Shown here: positions 1 through 15,000 of the stretch, one piece after another
Layout of the letters: each line of letters starts with the position of its first letter
How positions within the stretch are numbered: the first letter of the stretch is position 1
Origin: CAUTUX01 sp963532875
Lineage (GTDB): Bacteria; Bacillota; Clostridia; Christensenellales; CAG-917
Direction: 5' to 3'
NCBI GenBank assembly: GCA_963532875.1
Contig: CAUSLO010000001.1
Span: 39,848-103,847 of the forward strand
Length of the DNA stretch: 64,000 bases
Notes under the pieces: model-generated
Told to the model about the DNA's origin: nothing
Database searches by the model: none
The model's input: the letters and a program-made list of their open reading frames with translations, nothing else
Program-made: the position numbers and the translations under genes

Positions 1-3000
1 GAACAAAGCGATACTGGTAGATATGTTAAAACACCATTGAACCTAAACGGAATAATTGAGACATTGCTACAAATTCAAAAAATTAGAGAACAACTAGAAA
101 AGACAGAAATAACATTAAATAAAGGAAAGGCAACAGAAAAAAAGATTTCATTATTAAGTATTCTAAATAGAATAGCATTAGAGAATGCCGTTAATGATGA
201 TTTCAGTGATATCTATTACTTAACATTAAAAGGAAGAATAGACACTGATGCACTTAACCTATATGAAATCTTAACAGGTCAAAAGAGACTTGAGGATGTA
301 AGCATTGACTTAAATGATATTGTTAATGCAATACAATTAGGATTCGAGTTAGAAATAGGTAAAGGAACACCACAATATAAGAAGATGGGTATCTATCTAA
401 TTAAAGGTCAAGTGTTCTTGAAGATGAATGAAATCGCTGGATTTAACGTAAAATTAGATTTATATGATTTTGCTAAAGGTTTCGGAATCTTAGATCAAAA
501 ATCACAAATCAGAGAGATATTGACAGCGGGTGGCGTAAGTTCATTAAATCCAAAGAAAGACAAATATGGAATTGAAGGAACTGATGGAGAACAAACTCCA
601 GAAAACAGAGGCAATGATAAACTTAAGAAATTTGTAAAGATTGTTGATTCAATTGTTAAGTCAATTGTACTGAGAAGCAAATTAGATATAGAGCATTCAA
701 GTCATCTTGACATCTTATTCCAATCAAAGATAATTCAATCAGTATTTGAATTGATATTAAAAAAGAAAGTAGATAGTTTAAAAGATTTAGCACTAAATGA
801 TGAGAAGTCTGGTATTTTTATGCAATTCCCTGAAGATGAAACTGGTAACCAAACAAAGATAAGATTTGCTATCAGAACTAAGAACAACAACGGCGTTGAA
901 TACGGTCAAGATTTAACAATTGGTGCAACTACAGAAGTAAATGTAAATTCTCAATCAACAGAAAATATATTGAGTGATGCTGAAATTAACTCATATACAT
1001 CAATGGATGGATATGTAAACAACATCATTGATATTATCGGCAAGATTACAAAAGAAAAGTATCAAGCAGTAAACAGCGATGTAATGCACTATATGTTTAC
1101 TAAATATGATGAAAATGATACAGAAGCAAAAAATAATAAAGATAAATACGTATATAAATTTACAGAAAACAAAGATGGCGACACAGTTATAAGCGGTACA
1201 TTCCATAGAATTCTTGCAGACAAGATTTCTAATGTAGAACAAAAAGATAGATACATGAGAATAAACGTTATATATATGAACGGCAAATTCTACAAGATAG
1301 TATTTAAACAAGATAACAAAGGAATGTTCATATATGATAAAAACCTTGGCGACTATGTAATAGCAAAACCTGACAAGTTGGCAAGAGTAGATGCAAAAAA
1401 TCGTTTTGGTTTTACATATGAAGAATTATCAAGCGAAGAAGTTGAAGGAATAAATGGTTCAAATCCAACTAAGCACTTAGCAGTATTAGATGGTTCTCAT
1501 ATCGGTGTTGGCATTAGATATAAGACATTATCTAAGAGAAATGGTTCAGATGTAAGTGGTGATCCAAAATCAGAAGTATTATTAAAAGAAAACAATGGAT
1601 CAAACCCAGTTGAATATTATTACTTTGAAAAAACTAAAGAAGGCAACTATGTCCTTAACAAGTTCCCTAAAGTATACAGAGCAATGACAAAGGCGGAGAT
1701 TATTAAATTAAATAATAACGAAGCAACAACTCCAGAAGAACAGAAGACAAATAGATACTTTAAGTTCTCAGTTAAGAAACAAGACGGAAAGAATATCGTT
1801 ACTAAGTATGTTAAAGATTCAGCAGGTGAATTTGTATTTAATGACATGACATACGAATTTGAACCATATACATCATCAAGCACAGGACAAAGATATCGCA
1901 AAGTAGAAGAAGAACTTCCATATGGGACGATTCTATACAAGAAGACAAATAGAATTACAACAGATGACCAATTTGTTTCATTTGAAGGAACAATGGTTAC
2001 AACAATGGATATTCTCGACGTTAAGGAATATAGCACAAGTTCATTAGGTGGTATTCTAGCAGAAACATTTAAGCAAATGATTTTCAAGATTAAAGCACGT
2101 TCAACATTTAATGATGGTATCGGCTTTAGATTGAGAGGAAACGTTGACTTAAAGAAATTTGATTTCAAAGCATTGATGTCTGGCGATTTCAAATCATTCT
2201 TAACTAAGACTGAATGGGATGCATTGCAATTAGCATTTGAAATTGTTGAAGTACAAAATGGAAAAGTTGTTTATACAAACGACCCAGAAGGTAGATTAGA
2301 CGCTGACGGAAATATTCTACAAGTACCAAAGGTAAGGGGAGGAATTTACTTCTCAAATAATAAAATATACTTTGACGGTGTCGATATCTTCGACAATGTT
2401 AAGACATATACATATATCCCTAACTTTGATGCATTACTAAAGAGCGTTCCAGATTATATTGAAAAAGGAAAGAAGTTGTTAGAGGGATTAAAAGAGTCAT
2501 TAAAGAAGATTAAGACAACAGATGGCGGAGAAGAAGTTGATAGAGATTCAAGTCTAGAATTCTTGTTCTCAAATGAAGCAACACAATTAACTTTAACAAA
2601 ATCTATAATCAAGTTATTAGTTACATTATTTCTACCTCAATTAGGGAATATTGACAATGTATTTGATCAATTTGATTTCAGCGTTGGTATGGATTACGGT
2701 GAGAACACATACAAAAAGATTAGCGATGTAATTAACAATACAGATGAATTAAATAAGATTGCTCCACAAGATTATAGATACGAAGCAACAAATGCAAGAC
2801 TATATACACCAGCAGATGAAAACAATAAGGATAAATATGTATATGAACAAAAAACTGGTGTAGCTGGTACATATTATGTTTATGCAAAGGGTGAAAGTGG
2901 AGTTGGTAAATATCGTGTAGACTTTGTACAGAATGCAGGCACACAAGGCAGATATGTAGCAGTTTATGCAGTTGGAAAGACATTCTACAGATTCATTGTT

Positions 3001-6000
3001 CCACAAGAATCAAGATATAGTAAGTTTGACACAGTTCAATGGGTATCTAACCCAACATTGGGAAGATATGCAAAGGCTTCAAATGGCGGTATTACTGAAT
3101 ACTTTGACTTAGAGCAATATCAAATATATAAAGATGAAGGTGGTGCTAAAGTTGCTACGAAAGAACGAGCACCAGGCGTTAGATATATTAGATATGGTTC
3201 TGTATATTACACAATTGAAGGATACTTTGATAGAAAAATTGGATATGTACATGATGAAAACGGAGATTACTTCAAATATAGTACAAAGTTCAGAAGTTTT
3301 GACAGAGTTGGTTTAGCAGCAGAACTTAAGATTGGTAAATCTAAATTTGTAGGCAAACTTACAGGTCTAAAATTAGACTTTGGTAAAGATGAAATATTGT
3401 TACCAAAATATGTAAGAGAAGGTAAGAGCAAGAATAACATTAATAAAGATGTACCTTTAAATAACTACACAGATACAAGATTGTCATTCTCAACATCAGT
3501 AGACTTTGAGGCTGCTATCACAGAAGGACAATTTGATTTAGGCAAATTGGTTAGCCATATAGTTGGAAACATTGCTGGTGTTAAGATGGAAACTCCTGCA
3601 ACTGCAAAAGGATATTCATCAGGACACTTCAGAGCAGATCTTAAATTCATGCTTGATTTAAAGAACTACGGTAACTCTGAAATCAACTTTGAATTAAAAC
3701 AAATCAGCGAAGTTGGAGTACCAAACAAATGGTTAGGATTCTACTTTGTAAATGACATTATGTACATGGATTTGAGTTACTTTGGACTACCAAAAGTTAG
3801 CGTTTCTTCAGTATCGGTGCACAAGTTAGTGACAGATATTTTAGAGAAAATTAAGAAAGGCGAGAAGTTAGATATTAAAGATATCATCAAACAAAATGCT
3901 GGGGCATACACAACAGAGGCAGTTTCAACATCTGATGATAACCAACTTGCTGGAACATTCTTATTCGATAAGAGAAGATTAACAGTTGCAATTACAAAGT
4001 TATTAATCAACTGGATTTTAGATAAGGTAGAAATTGCACCTGGCAAGACATTAAGATATTTGATCAACCAAGAATTAGATTCTAATGTTGACGTAAACAT
4101 TGATGTAAGAGATTCATTGAACTTTGGTGCAGATGTAATCTTTAAACTTAAAGGTGAAAAGTATACAAAGGTTAATGCAAGTGAAGTAGTTGATGACAAG
4201 ACACTTACATACTTTGATTTTGTAGCAGATTCAGACGGAAGATATATCCAACTTGCAAATGGCGAATTTAAGATGCTTGCTAGAAATGAAGAAAGTTCAA
4301 ATCAAAGATACAAGAAGAGAGAAGTTGTAAAACGTGGTACAAATTGGTATATCGCACAATATGTACAAGATAATGCCGGAGAGGTTGTCTTTGATTCTAG
4401 AACACGTGAATATAGAGCAATAAAAATTGGCGAATACGTAGAAGAAAGATATAGATTTAAACGTAACCTTGTAGCGTCAACAGTAGGAGATATTTATAAG
4501 GTATCAAAGAGCACAACTCTTACTGATAATCCATATGACACTACATTAAAGATTTCATTCGGAATCAGTGATGCACAACTATACTTTACAGATGGTCAAA
4601 ACTATTCATTAACAAATGATGTATTGAAAGGATATGTAGACATTGAAGAAATCAAGACCCTACAATTCAAAGATACAATTGATATAACAACCCTTGTAAG
4701 AAATACAGATATAATAGACTTTAAGGATTTACTTGCTCATTTCTTGCCAGCAGATCAAATTCAAAATATTGAAGCATTAGTTAAGAATGGCGAAGGCGTA
4801 GACTTAAATTACAAGTTTGAGTTAAGACTAGAAGGAGAAATTAAACTTGCTGCTTTGGTTAACTACTTGAGAAAGACAGTTGCTCCAGATGCAGAGATAG
4901 ACTTCTTCTCAAGAAGATTTACAATATTTGACGCAATTAAGTTAGTGAAGGATTTATTCGAGAAGAAAGATCTTAAGATTGCAGAGTTGTTAAATTATGT
5001 AAATGCAAAGATTGAGTTATACGTAAATGGAAATCCATTAAAGGGAACAGACGGAAAGACATACTTCGGAGATCAACATAAGGTTATCGGAATGTATGTT
5101 AAACCTGATACTTATGCAGAACTAACAGCAGATGAAAAAGATAGCACAAACTTAAAATATGTTGCACCTAATAAAAGATACAGCCATTACTTCAAGAACA
5201 AAAATGGAGCATACATATATAGAGATGGCCAGTATGTTTCAGCAGGTTCAGAAAAGGTTAATACATACAGTTATGATCCATTTAACTGGTATTTAAATGA
5301 AAATGGCGAATATAAGAAGATAGGCGGAAGTCTAGATATTGATTTAAGTTACTTAAGAGTTAAGAGTTTAACTATTTCAATGGAAGACCTAGTATTATTG
5401 GCAAATGACTTGTTGAGTAAGAAGACAAGCAAGACAACGGCAGATACACCATTTGCAGATAAGAAGTTGAAGTTCCCATTCTTAAATAATGAGATAAGTT
5501 CTATAATCACAGCATTCTTGTATGGATTTAGAATGACTTCATCATATGTAAGGATGTTAGTAACTCCAGATTATATTAATCAAATACTTAAGTTGATTGC
5601 TAAGGATAAAGATCCAATTGTATTCAATACACCATTTAAAGATTCATCATATGTACAAATGAATACAGAACTTGTTAACTATAAGTTCAAAGAAGAAGCA
5701 CATGCAACTGCAGATGAAATCAAAACCACACCAAATAGATTTACCTTAAAAGAAGCAGAGTACGGAGCATACTACAAGACTCAAGATGGTAACTATGCAC
5801 CAATTGAGGCGTTGTCAAAGAGTGAATTGGCAGACTACTTAGCAACTGGAAAGAAATTATACGATATAGACAGAATTGAAGGATATATCTATGTTGACGG
5901 AAACAGAGATAACAACTATGACAACGTAAGATATAACGGAAAGTACTACTTACCAACAGACAATACAGTAAGCAGTTTGGGCGATGACTACTTGTTACCA

Positions 6001-9000
6001 ATATCAAAATCAACACAAGATGAAAGAGATCGTGCTAGAAAGAGAGATCTTGGTGGTGGAAAGAGCACATTCATGTTACACGTTCCAAAGAAGGAGAAAA
6101 GAGGTTGGTATAAGAAGAATATTGACGGATCATTCACAAAATTTAAGAGTGTAACTGAGAGAAATCAATATATCTTTGAAAACGGTGAAGGTTCTCTATA
6201 TACATTTACAAATACTGATGTATTACAAACTGTAACTGGAGAAGTTGGAACTCACGTAGTTTCACCAGTAGGCGAAATTACTCCTTCAGCGGGTGGACAA
6301 TATATTTACCCAACTACAGATGGAACATTCTTGCTTGGTGTAAATACAGATAAGAAAAAACCAATTTTAACGGCGAAGTTCTATATTTGGGACTACAGCA
6401 CAACAATTGATTTGAATGTACCATCATTCTCATCAAGACAAATTAACTTTAAATCTGCTACAGCAGATACATTGTTAGAGCATAACAGATATGTTGAAAA
6501 ACCAGTATATGGATACGAGAGAGAAGATTTCGATAGATTTAAAGACAAATATACAACTGGTGGCAACTTTGATCCTGATAAGTATTATGCAAATCCAAAT
6601 TATGTATTCTATCGTGATCCACAAGCAACAGTTGGACAGATCAGTACAGAAGATACATATCATAAGTTAGACATCAACGAATTGTATGAGAAAGACGCTA
6701 CTGGATTTACAAAATTAACTGGAACGATAACACTTGCACAATGGCAGAAGATATTTGAAGATGATTCAAACATCTATATGAACGTTTTAGATGGAAGACA
6801 AAAAGTTAAACTTGGTAGCAGAAACGTATATACAAAAGAGGAATTGAGAAAACTTCACAGTATTGTTGACGGTGGAAATTTAATCATGGATCCAGATCCA
6901 GAAGTTTCACCATATGAAAAACCAAATAAAGCATATTTAGTTAAGAAATATGATTATGCTAGCACAGACGGATATGTATATGATATTGAAAATAATAAAT
7001 ATGTACTTTACTCAACATATACAGCACCATATGGACTAGATAAGACAAAATTAACAAGATATGAAGAAACACAAGTTTCATATAAACGTGGTGATGAAAT
7101 ATTCAACGTTTCAACAACAATACGTGGTGGAATATTCTTGAATAACGCATATCTACAAATTGCAGAATATGTAAAGATGCAACAAGCAGTAAACCCAAGT
7201 TATCAAATTAGTGATATCCCAGCAGATCGCAGATATAGGAATGAGGCTGGTAAGTATATTCAAGATAACAACGGTGATTATGTAATTCTAAATCCAAACG
7301 GTGAAAGTGAAATAATCGGAAAGGTTTTGGGTGCATTGGTTGGACAATTAAATGGAAGAATAGATGTAACTAAAGGCTTCACTGGTGAAGTACTATTTGA
7401 AATGAAATTGAACTTAACATTTGAAATGCACGTACAACCAGAATTAGAGTTCAAGATTCATGATTTAGACGTTGCATTTGATGTATGGAGAAGAAAGAAC
7501 GACAAGAACGTCGGTGGAACATTAGAAGATGGTTCACTACAACATATAATGGGTCTTTACTACAACAAAGATACAGAAACTGGCGAAACAGGCTTGTACA
7601 TGGATTTATCATGGTTACTTGGTGAATCTGGTAAGTTATCAATGAAACTTGAAAACTCAGCAGTTGAAGAAGTTGTTGGAAAGATTATTACAGAAAAATT
7701 AATCAAGAAGAATGACAAGAAACCATCAGCACAGACAACAGCACCTGTAGAACCAAAGATACCTGGAGCAGACGCAACAAAAAAGGCAATATACTTGTCA
7801 ATGTTCAAGAATACAGTTTCTGTAGACTTAACTGTAGGGATTTTGAAGACAATACTTGGTGCAGCAATGGAGAATGCATCAAAGATAACTAAGTTATTCC
7901 CTAACTTTAAATTGTATGTAAAGGGCAATTCGTTGCCATACTACTTAGCAGCAGGAATGATGTTGTTTAATGAAAACGGAACAAAGGCTTTAGTTGATAT
8001 ATCTTTGAGACTTGAAGGATTGAACGGAAACCCTGAGACATCATCAACAGTTGAATATTCTTCAACAGAAGAGCACAACGAAGCATTTGAAAACAGCAGA
8101 ATGAAAGGACTTGATAATTCAGAATATGATCAAACTGAAGCAAGCAAATATACATTCTATTATGCAAACTTCTCACATAAACAAAATGGTAACTTTAGTA
8201 CAGACAAGACAACATGGAAGAAGGCATACCTAAGAACACCAAATGCTGGTGATTTTGAAAGAGATACAAAAGACGGAAATACAGTTCTATACAAAGAAAT
8301 CAGACCACAAGCAGTTCCTGGATACTATAACAAGTCAAAGATATTCACATTGGCTGAAGATGGTAAAACATATATTGAATTTGGAACAAAATATTCTGGA
8401 AAGACAATATATGAAGAAATAGTTAATACAGATGACTTTAAGCGTAGCAAAGATGCGTTGTTTGTATTTGAGAATCAAGTATACAGACGTGTATCAAAGG
8501 CAGAACTTGCAGGATATCAAGGTAAGATTTATAGCGATAACAGCGGAGCAACAGAATGGGATAAAGTAAGTCCAAGCATTGATGAAATCAAGGCAGGCAC
8601 AGCAAAAGTATACAAGATGGTATCAGACTTCATCGGATATAAGTCAATCGCAGAATTGAACTTACAAGATATCTTAACAAATGTAGAAAAAAAGACATTT
8701 GAAGCAAAAGATATATTAGACAAGGTTACACTTAACAGTATTGAGATGAGCACACAAATGAACCTAACGGCTTCATTGGAAGGAATCATTAACTATACAA
8801 AACAAATGTCTGAGTTCGTTAATAGTTCAGCACAATCATATTTGATGGCATTAATTGCTGGCTTAAGTTCATCATTAGACAAGTCAGAAAAGATTAAATT
8901 TGATATTGTTGCAGAAATTAAAGCATGGCTTAATATGAGAAAGTTCCTAAGTGAAAAGGATATCTTAGATAAACTTGAAGGAGCAAAAGTTGCATTGAAT

Positions 9001-12000
9001 TTGGCAGTTACTCACAAGATAACTTCGGCAACAGAGAAGACTACAAATATTAAGATGTATGCAGAAATCAATAACGGATTCTTAGAAGGCTTCCTTGACT
9101 TCAGCAATATCAATTTAGGGACAACTGGCAATTTCTTAGCACAAAAGATTAAAGTAAAATTGAATTTAACTAAGTTGTTCAAGAAGAATACATATGCTAG
9201 CGGAACTTCATATATTGCACGTTCAACTTCTGGAGATGAAGAGAATAGCGGAATTCTACCAGCAAAATTAACAAGTCTATTAAATATCTTGATTGGAAAG
9301 ATTTTAGTAACAAATGACTTATTCTCAGTTGGATTTAATCCAAATATTATCTCATCTTTGGTTAAGAAATTTGCCCCAGAACTAGCAGATGATCCAGAGA
9401 CAAACAGATTATTAGGATATCTACCAAAACTAAGAGAGACGCTTGATAACACTAATAGTGCAATCAATGCAGACTTCAGTCAATATAGACCAAAGTTTGG
9501 AATGAAGATTGGCGTTGAAGCAGATCAAGAGTTCTTCGTAACGAAAGAGGAATATAAGAATAACAAGTTAAAGATTAATAAATCTGGAACTGATTGGAAT
9601 GTAGCAGATGGAACATATAATAAAGTTGGAGACAAGTTTGTATTTGCTGGGACATCAGGCACACACGTTTTAGTTTCAAATAGTAAATACGCATTGATAA
9701 GTTATGCATATCCAAATAAACCATGGACTGGAGATAAGTACAAGAACGTAAACGGTAACTTCGTACAAGATTCATCTGGTAAATATTTGATGTTAGGAGA
9801 CATTGATGTTTCAATCAACTTTGGTGATATTTCATTGAAGTATGATCAAGCATTTAGTGAAACAAAACCTAACGCAGTAGAATATAAAGAGCTAACAGAT
9901 CAAAAACTTAATGTTGACATGAGTGTGGACTTTGCATTCTCAGGAAAGAACGTTCCAGGACAAGATGAAGTCGACTTTGGACCTTTACTAGATCGTATCA
10001 TGGAAGTTATAGCACCGAAATCAAGTGCAAGAAATAAATTGAAACTAAAGATACAAGAAACATTAGGTAAAGATGATAAGCAAGTCGGAAACATTAGTGT
10101 ATATGGATATGTTGATATAAATAACTTTGCAAATACACAATTAAGAATAACTGTAAGCAAATATAAAGATGATGGTCAACTTGATGAAATCGTTAGAATG
10201 TACTACTACGATGACTCACTATTTGTTGATACATCAAGATTCTTTGGTAATGCAGGAAGAATGGCATTTACAAATCTAGGAGTTACAGAAAAACTTGATG
10301 AAGCAGTTGGCAAGATTATAAAGAAAGCAAACGATTCACTAAAGACGACAGCATCAGTATTTGAATTTGAAAATAATCCACATTCCGGAACTGGAACATT
10401 TGATTATCCATACTTAATGATGTTGACAAAACCACAAGTATTTATAACACAACTTAATGCATTGTTAATTAACGCATTATACAGAAAGATAATGCAAATG
10501 CGTGGAAAACCAACAGTTGATAACTACATCCCAGACATTGGATCAATCTTGATAAAAGGAACAGGAACAGATGAGCACGGCAACGCACAACTTGGTGGAA
10601 AACTCCAATTGAAATTAACAGATTCAATCATGATGGGCTTATCAACAAAGACATTAGCAGTCAATAGTGGATATCAAGATAAATTATCAGGAACAGAGCC
10701 AAGCGACTTGCTAGAAGAAACCACAAGCTTTGCAGAAGCAACAGATGGATTGGATAAGGTATCAAAAGTAATACGTAGCAAGAAAGATGGTGATACAGTA
10801 GCAAACTTTGATAAGTTGTACAAGAGAAGATATAGAAAAGTATTGGATTTCAAACAAATTGAAGACAAGAAGATTGATATCAAAACATTGTCTGCAAAAT
10901 TCAACGCATCAATGGAATTAGATTTCACAGGACTTACTGAATCAGCCCCTGGATACGCAACATCATTTAATAAGTGGTTGGTAGAGTTGGTACGTAGTCT
11001 AGTTGATGGAAAGGATATGTTTGGTAAATATGTACCAATTGCAGATCAAGATGAATTTAATCAAATAAAGAACAGCAAGGTTAAAATCTTTGAAAAAGAC
11101 GGAGATGGATATAAAGAAGTAGTTAAAGATGATAGTCTCGCATTTGTAGCAGGTAAGTACTTCAAGTTTGATGCATTCAAGTTATCTTTAATATCTAATA
11201 GACAGAGAGTAAATCTAAATGTTCAAGTAAAGGCTGATATCAACTTACCAGCAGTATTACAAAACGGATTAAGTGGATTGTTATATTCTGACTTTGAGAT
11301 GACAGTATCTTTGGCACAACCACAAAATCATCAACTAGTAAAGCTTACATACCTAGGATCTTCAAAATTAAAGAAGGGAACGGCGTCTGGTTATGATAAT
11401 CAGTATTACCTAGATGAAAATGACCTAGCAGTTGGCGAGAAGAGAATATTCTCTGATGCATTATATATTGACGCAAGTGGACTTGGTCTAGGCAAGATCA
11501 AGTTCCAAGGTGTAACTGGATTACTAGGTGGAAAGCAATTAAGACAAGCAGGAACAACTGCACCAAAACAATTAAAAGATCACGGTGCACTATTAATTGA
11601 TATCTTACTCTCAAAGAATAGATTTGGTATCAGTTTGTCAAAGTCAGTTGTTGAATTTGCACTTGATATATTGGGTGTTTCATTACCATTTAACTTACCA
11701 CCAATTCAAAATATTCGTCTTGATGTTGAGTATCAATCAAATGGTATTAAGAGCATGAAGATAGAGTCAAAACTTGACGACCAAGGTGCAAGAGTAAAAC
11801 TATCTGCAGAGGACATCGACTTCAAACTAGAAGAAAGACTACTCGACGTTAAAGAATTAACAAAACAAGTCAAAGCAGGCTACGCAGGATTAACCTTCTC
11901 AAAAACAGCAGGTATAGGTTCACTAATCCAAAACGTAATTGACAACATAAATCCATCAGTATCAGTAGCACTAGAAAAGAGATCAGCATATACTACTGCA

Positions 12001-15000
12001 CTTGGCATATCGTGGGGTAAGTGGCAAGTAGGAGGAGGTTATGCTGGAACACTTGCAGTAATGAAAATTAGTAGAGAAAAAATGAAGTTGGGAACATACA
12101 ATGAAATTAATGGTTCTGATATTACAAGGTTGAAAGTAACTGTAGCAGCTACACATCAACTAGGATATATTAATATGGGTAGAACTAATAATCCAAGTGG
12201 GCTAGATGTTGGTGTTACTGGTAATAATATATATCTCACACATATCAACGTATTGGCTGGCTTTGGATCAAATTTGGATGCTGTAAAAAAACAATTAAAT
12301 GTTGTCGCAATAGAAGGCAAGTCGGGGCAACCATTATTAGGTATGGTTAAAGGTGATGATGGTGATGATAGAGATTTCGCATATCCTACAAATGAAACAA
12401 ATAAAATCAAGTCAGGTTGGTCAACTGCTAAAAAAGTAGGTAGGGAGTATACTACACCAACATTAGATGAATTAAAAAATGACCCAGAACGCAAATACTC
12501 ATATACACCAAGATTAAGAAACCTTATTAAAGACGTTAAGTTAAATATGTTTACCGATATTGGATATAACCCAAATATTAATGGCAGAAAAGTAGACAGT
12601 AATGATGGGGGCAAAAGTGCAAGATTTTCATTAGATGTAACAATGGACAGAGATGCATACAATGAACTTGTTTTAAAAGTTACAACGTTGTTATTGAATA
12701 TTGTAAGAGAGGCTTTAGATAGTGATCCTAATGATTACAGATATATAACACATTGGTCAGCAATGCGAGGCACAGATTATACAGATGATAATGATGTAAC
12801 AAGTGATGGAAAAACTGGAGCATTTATAGGCTATAAATATTATCAAGATGTAAGTCGATACGATGGGAATTACACAATTACAAGATTATTAAGAGATTTT
12901 GATTCACTTGTGGTTGACGGGAAAAATACCAGAGAGTTGGTTGAATGGCTTAATGATTATTTGCCATCAATGACTCGAATGTTTGAATTGTTCGTAACAT
13001 ATGCGAATGCACACTTGAACAAGCGTTTGTATGGTATTATTATGACAGGTTTTTGGAAAAATCTGGCGAATTTGGCAAATTTAGTAAATGCATTCTTACC
13101 ATTACCATTTGCAAGTTATAGCAATATAAATGGCTTTAATGCTGACCCTAAACTTAAGTTATATATGGATATGGTTCCAGATTTTAGCAAATATCATTTA
13201 AATTCTACGGTAAATCAAATTTATCCAGGTATTCAATCAATAGAATTGCTCGTTAATGCTGAAAAATGGGATAATGGCACAGATATCCGATATACATTTG
13301 AAAAGAACCCAAATGAGAGTCATGGAAGTTTCCATGTAAATCAAAAGGCTACTGAAACTACAAATGATCATGAACATGCATTTAATCATATGTTGATGCG
13401 TATTATGCCAAATGCCCTAACTGATGCTGGACGAGATGGAATTATTAAAAGGTTGAATGTTTCTGGTAATAATAAGAATAAAATGGTTTCATTCCATGAG
13501 TCTGAAAAAATTAAAGATATGGTTGGATCAAACACAAATGTTCCAACTGAAATAGAAATTACAGACCCTGCACGACGTTCGGGAACAATGCTGGTAAATG
13601 GAGTAAAAGCACCAATTGAACTACGTGATTCATTCTTAAGCAATCCAAATAATTTACCACAATATGTAAACTTACAATATGTTGATAAGTATCAAACAGA
13701 CACTATTGGTAACCCAGGGGCACAATATTCTAACGGTAGAGGAACAAGTATTGTTTGGGATGCATCATCAATTGATTTCACACCAAAGAAAACATCTGAA
13801 CAAAATCGAGTACTTGTTGGATACCTATATGGATACGCATTAAATAGTGTAGTAGCAGCCGTACCAGTATATGTTACTGATACTTTTGAACTTAAGACAG
13901 TTGAAGAGGTCTATAAGAGTGGCAATAAATTCAAGACACGTGATTTGGGAATTGATATTGCTTCTCAATCAAAGACATATCAAAATACATTGCCTCAATT
14001 AGTATCTATGACATTTAAACAAGGTGGAACATATACGTTTGGTACTGCGTTGAAATTAAAGAATGGCAAGATGGCTAAGGCAATTAGGTATAAGGATGGA
14101 AGTCCAGTTAAACTTGGCAAGAAGCCAGATGGCACACAAATTCTAAATGAAGATAAAAATGAATATGAGTTAATGCCTGCATATGAGGCTGGATTAATTC
14201 CAGATGGCGATGATTACCAGATGGATAACTTAGTCCTCGATGATGAAGGAAAACCAAAATACTACAAACTAGACATGAGTCAAATCCCTACAAAATCCGC
14301 TAGACCAATAGGGACTATCGAGTGGGATTACAAGAAGTTTAAATATGAGTGGAAGGAAACTGAACTTACAATTCCATTTAAATATCAATGGGGTGCATCA
14401 AGTATAATAAGTGGACAAGTTAAAGTTCCAGTTAAGAACTACAATGTTGAAGAGGTTAAAAAATTAGTTAATAAGGCAAATAATAAGAAATATAAATCGC
14501 TGACATTTGATTCGTTAAAGGAAATGCCGGGTAACTTGTATGAATTTATCAATCAATTAGATCAACTTGAAACTAACGTAGGTAAATTTGATGTTAAATG
14601 GGATCTTGAGAACTTAAAGAAGCGTTTAGAAGAGATTGCAGTACGTGATAGTGCTGGTAACATTACTGGATATGAATACTATAAAGGAATTGACTTAAAG
14701 TTAACAGCATACATTGGTGGAAATAACTTTAAGGCAAGAAAGACTCTAAATGAATTAACAGGTTTATTTGCACACGGATTCTCAGGCAAGGGCGATACAA
14801 CATCACTTTATACAAATAATGGAACAGAAATTGATTACGAAAAGGGATACTATGTTGCACAAAAAGTAGAGATTCCATTAAAGGTCTTAGGATCAGTATA
14901 TAGTGGCACGAAGAACAAGTTAGAGTATGACCCATATGCAAATAAAGAACTCAATGATTCAACATTTGCAGATGAGAAGTTGAAGATCGACTTTGTAGGA

